NCBI RefSeq assembly: GCF_900105175.1
Contig: NZ_LT629771.1
Location: 6,964,622-7,028,621 of the forward strand
Length of the DNA stretch: 64,000 nt
From: Jiangella sp. DSM 45060
GTDB lineage: Bacteria; Actinomycetota; Actinomycetes; Jiangellales; Jiangellaceae
Direction: 5' to 3'
Part shown: one piece after another, positions 59,361-64,000 of the stretch
Layout of the letters: every line of letters starts with the position of its first letter
Position numbering within the stretch: position 1 is the stretch's first letter
Notes under the pieces: model-generated
What the model was told of the DNA's origin: nothing
Seen by the model: only the letters and a program-made list of their open reading frames with translations
Database searches by the model: none
Translations under genes and position numbers: made by a program

Positions 59361-59765
59361 ATGAGCACCAAGACCGTCGCCGAGAAGCTGCTGGTCAAGC
59401 CCGGCACGTCGGTGTGGGTGTCGCACTCGGACCGGCACGACCTGCTCGACCCGCTGCCCGCCGGCGTCACCGTCGTCGACGGCCCGGCCGAGGCCGGAGT
59501 GGCGGTCGTCTTCGCTGACGACGCGGCGTCGGCGCGCAGCGTGCTCACGGCGCACCGCGACACCGTGACGGCGCCGCCGGTGGTCTGGATCGCCTACCCG
59601 AAGGGCGGGCGGTCGGACATCAACCGCGACACGCTCTGGCCGATCGCCGTCGAGTTCGGGCTGCGGCCGAACGGGCAGGTCGCCATCGACGACGTGTGGT
59701 CGGCTTTGCGGTTCCGGGCGTCGAAGCCCGGCGAGGCGCCGTTCACCGGCGGCGCGAAGAAGTAG
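59361..59765 (+). CDS. DUF3052-family protein
   Basis: The protein has 134 residues from the ATG at 59361. Family features are LLVKPGTSVWVSHSDRHDLL, VAVVFADDAASARSVLTAHR, VVWIAYPKGGRSDINRDTLW and VAIDDVWSALRFRA. DUF3052 is a widespread small actinobacterial cytoplasmic family of unknown function, often divergent from stress or metabolic regulators. Here it is divergent from the ROK repressor with a good promoter of its own. The sequence looks intact. Confidence 0.85.
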   Translation: MSTKTVAEKLLVKPGTSVWVSHSDRHDLLDPLPAGVTVVDGPAEAGVAVVFADDAASARSVLTAHRDTVTAPPVVWIAYPKGGRSDINRDTLWPIAVEFGLRPNGQVAIDDVWSALRFRASKPGEAPFTGGAKK

Positions 59766-59783
59766 CGCGCCGCCGGTGCGCTG

Positions 59784-61367
59784 TCAGCGGCGGCGCAGCG
59801 AGGCCGAGAAGGAGTCGGCCGACGTGGACGCGGCGCCGCCGCGGCCACGTCCGCCCCGCCCGCGACCGCGCCGGTTCGCCGTCGTGGCGCCCTGCGTGCC
59901 GGCGGTGGAGGTGGTGGCGCTCGGCTCGGCCGCCGCACCGTCGCGACCACGACCCGAGCCGCCCCGGCGGCGTCGCGGCCGTCCCCGTCCAGCCTGCCCG
60001 CCGGCCTGTCCATGTGCCGGCTGGTCCGCCGCGGACGGTGCCGGCTTCGGGGGAGTGACCAGCGGGGCCGCCGGCCCGGTGAGCTCCGCGATGGCCGGGT
60101 GCCCCGGGCCGACCCGGGTGATCGTCGGCGTGATGCCGGCCTGGCGGGTCAGCGTGCGCACGTCGCCGGTCTGGTCGTGCGTCATGACCGTGACGACGGT
60201 GCCGCCGGCCCCGGCGCGGGCCGTGCGGCCGGAGCGGTGCAGGTACGCCTTGTGCTCGGCCGGCGGGTCGACGTGGACCACCAGGCCGATGTCGTCGACG
60301 TGGATGCCGCGGGCGGCGATGTCGGTGGCGACCAGCACGCGCGTCGTCCCCTCGGAGAACGCGGCGAGGTTGCGCTGCCGTGCGCCCTGGCTGAGGTTGC
60401 CGTGCAGGTCGACGGCGGGGATGCCGGCCGCCGAGAGCACCTTGGCCAGCTTCTTGGCGCCGTGCTTGGTGCGGGCGAACAGCAGCGTGCGCCCCTGCCC
60501 CGACGCCAGCTCCCGCACCACCACGCCCTTGTCGGCCGCCTCGACCGCCAGGACGTGGTGGTCCATGGTCGAGACGTGCGCGACGGCCGGCGCCGTCGAG
60601 TGCAGGACCGGGTTGGTGAGGTAGCGGCGCACGAGCGTGTCGACGCCGTTGTCGAGCGTCGCCGAGAACAGCAGCCGCTGGCCGCCGCGCGGCGTGGCGT
60701 CGAGCAGTCGCCGGACCGCCGGGAGGAAGCCGAGGTCGGCCATGTGGTCGGCCTCGTCCAGGACGGTGATCTCGACGGCGCCGAGGTCGCAGTGGCCCTG
60801 CGCGATGAGATCCTCGAGCCGGCCGGGGCAGGCGATGAGGACGTCGACGCCGTTCCTGAGCGACTTGACCTGCGGGCCCTGCCCCACTCCGCCGAACACG
60901 GTGGCGATGCGCAGGCCGGTGGCCGTGGCCAGCGGCGCCATCGTCGCGGCCACCTGGTTGGCCAGCTCGCGGGTCGGCACGAGGACGAGTGCGCGCGGCC
61001 GCCGGGCCTGGCGGCCGGTGCGCGAGGCGACCAGCCGGGTGACCGTCGGGACCGAGAAGGCGATGGTCTTGCCCGACCCCGTCTGGCCGCGGCCGAGCAC
61101 GTCATGGCCGGCCAGGGTGTCGGGCAGCGTGGCCGCCTGGATCGGGAACGGGGTGGTGACGCCGTTGGCGGCGAGAGCCGTGACGATCGCCGCGGGAACG
61201 CCGAGCTCGGCGAACGACCGGTCGTCGACGGCCGGCGGCGCGGCCGCGACCGTGGTGTCGGGGGCGAACTGGGGATGGGCGGCGGCCGCCACGGCAGGGC
61301 GGCGGTTCCGGTTGCGGGGGCGGCGACGAGCGCCGTCGCCCCGCGAGGTGCGGGTGTCGGTGGGCAC
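59784..61367 (-). CDS. DEAD-box RNA helicase, RhlE-like
   Basis: The protein has 527 residues from a GTG with AAGGA upstream. The complete DEAD core is present: Q-motif FPIQAATLPDTLAG, Walker A GRGQTGSGKT, PTRELANQ, TPGRL-equivalent CPGRLEDLI, DEAD in VLDEADHMADLG, SAT in LLFSATLD, and HRSGRTARAG. The C-terminus is an Arg/Gly/Ala-rich tail (residues about 470-520, with RRGRGRGGRGRGG) that probably binds RNA. It would unwind structured RNA in ribosome assembly or cold adaptation. Confidence 0.94.
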   Translation of the reverse strand: MPTDTRTSRGDGARRRPRNRNRRPAVAAAAHPQFAPDTTVAAAPPAVDDRSFAELGVPAAIVTALAANGVTTPFPIQAATLPDTLAGHDVLGRGQTGSGKTIAFSVPTVTRLVASRTGRQARRPRALVLVPTRELANQVAATMAPLATATGLRIATVFGGVGQGPQVKSLRNGVDVLIACPGRLEDLIAQGHCDLGAVEITVLDEADHMADLGFLPAVRRLLDATPRGGQRLLFSATLDNGVDTLVRRYLTNPVLHSTAPAVAHVSTMDHHVLAVEAADKGVVVRELASGQGRTLLFARTKHGAKKLAKVLSAAGIPAVDLHGNLSQGARQRNLAAFSEGTTRVLVATDIAARGIHVDDIGLVVHVDPPAEHKAYLHRSGRTARAGAGGTVVTVMTHDQTGDVRTLTRQAGITPTITRVGPGHPAIAELTGPAAPLVTPPKPAPSAADQPAHGQAGGQAGRGRPRRRRGGSGRGRDGAAAEPSATTSTAGTQGATTANRRGRGRGGRGRGGAASTSADSFSASLRRR

Positions 61368-61561
61368 GGACGTCCTTCCAGGACGTAGAGGGAGTGGCCG
61401 GTCACGATGGGGACGCCCGCTCATCTGGAAGGGGGAACCTGCGCCGGCATCGGCGCTACGCACTCGACCTCGGGGACGTGTCATGTCGTCCCGTCGGTGC
61501 CTAGTGTGCCTTATCGGGTGCCCGGCCACCAACCGGGTTCTGCTGCGATCGGAGGAACGCG

Positions 61562-62062
61562 ATGAGTCTCCCGCCCTATCCGCCCAGCCGCTACGACGGT
61601 GCGAACGGCGAGGTGGACGTGCGATTGCGCCGCGCCGACGAGCCGCCGGAGGTGACGTACGCGTCCGGTGTGACGGTCGACTACCTGGCCACCGGCGCCT
61701 CCACCGGCGGCGACTTCGGGCTCTACCGGTGGACCTTCGGCCCCGGCCAGTCCGGGCCCGGGCCGCACTTCCACCGCACCATCACCGAGTCGTTCTACGT
61801 GCTCACCGGCGCGGTCAGCCTCTACGACGGCACCGGCTGGGTGGAGGCCGGCCCGGGCGACTTCCTGCACGTGCCGCCTGGCGGCGTGCACGGCTTCAAG
61901 AACGTCCTCGGCGACCCGGCGTCGATGCTGCTGATGTTCACGCCGGGCGCGCCGCGCGAGGACTACTTCGAGACGCTGGCCGCGGTGTCGAAGGGGCTGG
62001 AGCTGAGCGACCAGGAGCGCGCCGCGTTCTACCTCCGCCACGACAACCACTGGGTCGGCTAG
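61562..62062 (+). CDS. Cupin-domain protein
   Basis: The protein has 166 residues with GGAGG upstream. Cupin motif 1 is GPHFHRTITESFYVLTGAVS and motif 2 is GPGDFLHVPPGGVHGFKN, retaining His, His, Glu and the second-motif His for metal binding. The C-terminal FYLRHDNHWVG is characteristic of a set of actinobacterial cupins of unknown substrate. Its TAG stop lies inside the left arm of a 162-bp palindromic element that also takes in the stop of the convergent desaturase. Confidence 0.9.
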   Translation: MSLPPYPPSRYDGANGEVDVRLRRADEPPEVTYASGVTVDYLATGASTGGDFGLYRWTFGPGQSGPGPHFHRTITESFYVLTGAVSLYDGTGWVEAGPGDFLHVPPGGVHGFKNVLGDPASMLLMFTPGAPREDYFETLAAVSKGLELSDQERAAFYLRHDNHWVG

Positions 62063-62222
62063 GGGGTGTCTCCCGGGTCTCGGCCGTAGCGAGCGGCGTC
62101 CAGGTGGATGCCTCGCAAGGCCGAGGAAGGAGACATAGCGGTGCCTATGGCGACTGACGAGAACGCAGCGAGGCGCCGCCTGGACGCCGCGCAGTAGGCC
62201 ACGGACCCGGGAGACACCCCCT
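62061..62222. repeat. 162-bp palindromic element filling a convergent gene junction
   Basis: Perfect 19-bp terminal inverted repeats (AGGGGGTGTCTCCCGGGTC at 62061-62079; its complement at 62204-62222) bracket a second inverted pair. That pair is GCGGCGTCCAGG and CCTGGACGCCGC (62094-62105 and 62179-62190), continuing imperfectly through GCCTCGC/GCGAGGC. The whole element folds into one long interrupted hairpin. It may be a bidirectional terminator or a MITE-like insertion; no transposase is nearby. Confidence 0.8.
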
Positions 62223-63301
62223 CAGGTCCTGTACTGCGCCGTGAGGGGGCACTCGAACGGGTCGCGCGCCTTCAGCCCGACGTCGTTGAGGTACTGGACG
62301 ACGATCTTGTAGGAGCCGATCAGCGACGTCTCGGTGTAGGCCACGCCGTGGCGCTCGCAGAACTCGCGCACGATCGGCTGCACGCGGCGCAGGTTGGGGC
62401 GGGGCATGCTCGGGAACAGGTGGTGCTCGACCTGGTAGTTGAGGCCGCCCATGGCGAGGTCGACGACGGGGCCGCCCTTGATGTTGCGCGACATGAGCAC
62501 CTGCCGGCGCAGGAAGTCGATCTTCATCGAGGCGGGGACGATCGGCATGCCCTTGTGGTTCGGTGCGAACGCGCCGCCGAGGAGCACGCCGAACAACCCC
62601 ATCTGGACGCAGAAGAACGCGATGGCCTTGCCCGGCGGCAGCACGATGAACAGCGCCGCCAGGTAGCCGCCGAGGCGGACGGTGACGAACAGGATCTCGA
62701 CCCAGCGGTGCTCGAGGCGCTCGCGGCGGGCGATGTTCTGGATGCTGTGCACGTGCAGCGCGAGGCCCTCGAGCAGCAGCAACGGGAAGAAGAACCAGCC
62801 CTGGCGGTTCGCGAACCAGCGCCCGACCGGCCCGCGCTGCGCCAGCGCCGCCGGTGAGAACGCGAGGACACCCGGCGCGATGTCGGGGTCGGCGCCCTCC
62901 TTGTTCGGGTTCAGGTGGTGGCGGGTGTGCTTGCGCATCCACCAGCTGTAGCTGAGCCCGGTGAACAGGCCCGAGATGACGCGTCCGGTCCACTCGTTCC
63001 AGCGGTGCGACGCGAAGATCTGCCGGTGCGAGCCCTCGTGCCCGATGAAGCCGAACTGGGCCAGCACGACGGCGAGCGCGGCGGCCAGCAGCAGCTGGTA
63101 CCAGGAGTCGCCGAGCAGGGCGAAGCCGACCCAGATGGCGGCGAACGCCGCAACGGTGCCGAGCATGAGCGTCCAGTAGTAGGCGTAGCGGCGCTTCAGC
63201 AGCCCCGCCGCCTGGACGAGTTTGGACAGCTCGGCGTACGTGCTGACATGCCGGTCGCGGGCGGTTCCGCGCGCAGCCGGAGTCTCCATGGCCGTGGTCA
63301 T
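62222..63301 (-). CDS. Membrane fatty-acid (acyl-CoA/linoleoyl-type) desaturase
   Basis: The protein has 359 residues from the ATG at 63301; a TTG just upstream and an ATG 15 bases downstream are alternatives. The three histidine clusters are complete: GHEGSH, HTRHH and NYQVEHHLFP, the last being the QxxHH box of front-end/acyl-CoA desaturases. Four transmembrane helices are visible. It introduces a cis double bond into membrane acyl chains using a di-iron centre. A 16-bp palindrome lies 45 bp upstream and suggests control by a TetR/FadR-type lipid sensor. Confidence 0.93.
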   Translation of the reverse strand: MTTAMETPAARGTARDRHVSTYAELSKLVQAAGLLKRRYAYYWTLMLGTVAAFAAIWVGFALLGDSWYQLLLAAALAVVLAQFGFIGHEGSHRQIFASHRWNEWTGRVISGLFTGLSYSWWMRKHTRHHLNPNKEGADPDIAPGVLAFSPAALAQRGPVGRWFANRQGWFFFPLLLLEGLALHVHSIQNIARRERLEHRWVEILFVTVRLGGYLAALFIVLPPGKAIAFFCVQMGLFGVLLGGAFAPNHKGMPIVPASMKIDFLRRQVLMSRNIKGGPVVDLAMGGLNYQVEHHLFPSMPRPNLRRVQPIVREFCERHGVAYTETSLIGSYKIVVQYLNDVGLKARDPFECPLTAQYRT

Positions 63302-63345
63302 CAAAGGGGCACCCTTCTGGTGATCGCGGCCGTGCCCGGCCGAGG

Positions 63346-63361
63346 CGTCACAGCTGTGACG
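63346..63361. promoter_or_regulatory. Perfect 16-bp palindrome upstream of the desaturase gene
   Basis: CGTCACAGCTGTGACG is fully self-complementary and sits 45 bp before the desaturase start, between it and the divergently placed region of the sensor-kinase 3' end. Size and symmetry fit a dimeric repressor such as a TetR-family fatty-acid sensor; no regulator gene is adjacent. Confidence 0.65.
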
Positions 63362-63472
63362 TCGCTGCTGCGAGAACGGATCCGTCGAGATCGAGGTTCC
63401 GTCGCAACCCGAAATGTACCCGGTGCCGATCGCCCGAAACGCCGCATGGGGTACGCAGCGGGCGCGACGGGC

Positions 63473-64000
63473 TCAGGGCGCGGCGGGGAAGGTGAGGGTG
63501 ACGATGGCGCCGTCACCAGGACGTCCGTCGATCGCGAGGGTGCCGTCGTGGGCGTGCACGATCTCGTCCACCAGAGCCAGCCCGAGTCCGAGCCGCGGGT
63601 GGTGGCCGTTGCCGCCGGAGCCGCGGCGGAACCGCTGTGTGAGCTGGGCGGCCAGCTCGGGGTCGAGGCCGTCGCCGTCGTCGATGACGCTGATGCGGAC
63701 GGTGCCGCCGGACCCGGACAGACCGAGCGTGATGGTGCCGCCGCGGGCGACGTGGTCCATCGAGTTGTCGACGAGGGCGGCGACGGCCCGGCGCAGCGCG
63801 CTCGGCACGCCGGTGACGACGTGCGACTCGGCGGGGTCGCTGTCGACGACGAGGTCGACGCCGGCGTCGTCGGCGGTGGCGGAGAACGAGTCCTTGACCT
63901 CCGTCGCGACCCGGGCGAGGTCGACCGGCTGCCGCGACTCGGGACGGAACTGCATCTCCGCCGACAGCAGCAGGTCGTTGACGATGTCGTTGAGCACGCG
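63473..64000 (-). CDS. Sensor histidine kinase, C-terminal part (5' end beyond the window)
   Basis: About 175 residues are visible; the gene enters from the right edge. The visible part begins after or within the phosphoacceptor domain (LNDIVNDLLLSAEMQFRPES). It then gives the HATPase domain: N-box AVAALVDNSMDHVARGG, G1 VIDDGDGLDP, F-box QRFRRGSGG, G2 LGLGLALVDEIVHAHDG. Asn in VDNSMDH is the Mg-binding residue. No response regulator is in the window, so the pathway cannot be named. Lipid or envelope stress is only a guess from its desaturase neighbour. Confidence 0.9.
   Translation of the reverse strand, partial: RVLNDIVNDLLLSAEMQFRPESRQPVDLARVATEVKDSFSATADDAGVDLVVDSDPAESHVVTGVPSALRRAVAALVDNSMDHVARGGTITLGLSGSGGTVRISVIDDGDGLDPELAAQLTQRFRRGSGGNGHHPRLGLGLALVDEIVHAHDGTLAIDGRPGDGAIVTLTFPAAP

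Overview
This is a very GC-rich chromosomal segment from an actinobacterium. The evidence is the codon bias, frequent GTG starts, GTGA/ATGA gene overlaps, a BldG-type STAS protein, a DUF4244 pilin, an HtaA/Hmu heme system, DtxR/IdeR-like iron boxes, and the conserved actinobacterial 'helicase/secretion neighbourhood'. Gene content alone does not fix the genus. I saw no rRNA, tRNA, CRISPR array, transposase, phage gene or biosynthetic cluster.

Layout. 1-1545: two FecCD-type siderophore permeases on the minus strand, the first cut by the window edge, behind a DtxR-like box. 2209-6266: a methyltransferase, a PadR/DUF1707 pair with a clear operator, a short-chain dehydrogenase and an aminoglycoside-phosphotransferase-fold protein. 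6771-9681: a minus-strand operon of ArsR-like regulator, double-START (SRPBCC) protein and 14-helix MFS exporter. 9746-24479: the Tad-type pilus/secretion neighbourhood (degenerate Fic-fold protein, HAD-IB hydrolase, Ssd/CpaE homologue, TadA, TadB, TadC, DUF4244 pilin, TadE, Rv3654c-like protein, DEAD/DEAH-DUF1998 helicase), with a few unrelated genes interspersed. Two near-identical ~55-bp elements, each with two DnaA-box-like TTGTCCACA motifs, precede ssd and the pilin gene.

24569-31340: bldG-like antagonist, a K+-independent H+-pyrophosphatase with an excellent terminator, a MocR regulator divergent from an EamA exporter, a small tyrosine phosphatase, and an ECF sigma factor divergent from a small arginine-rich ORF. 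31550-43979 is the functional centre of the window: heme oxygenase followed by hmuT-hmuU-hmuV on the minus strand, divergent from two sortase-anchored surface proteins. One of these is a 2,439-residue multi-HtaA protein. Two tandem DtxR-like boxes lie in the shared promoter region. The likely flow is heme capture at the wall, relay to the lipoprotein HmuT, import by HmuUV and ring opening by heme oxygenase.

44111-50588: MFS exporter, LysE exporter, phosphotransferase-like protein, class I methyltransferase and a nickel/cobalt-type exporter pair. 51243-59183: a tightly overlapping alpha-glucoside-type operon (ROK regulator, two ABC permeases, binding lipoprotein, GH15-like and GH31 enzymes; no ATPase) and a VOC protein. 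59361-64000: DUF3052 protein, RhlE-like helicase, cupin, fatty-acid desaturase and the 3' part of a sensor kinase. A 162-bp palindromic element exactly fills the junction between the convergent cupin and desaturase genes.

Several non-coding gaps hold unrelated GC-rich minisatellites with units of 15, 45, 54, 81, about 87 and about 112 bp. They create long spurious ORFs and obscure at least one start codon (hmuT).
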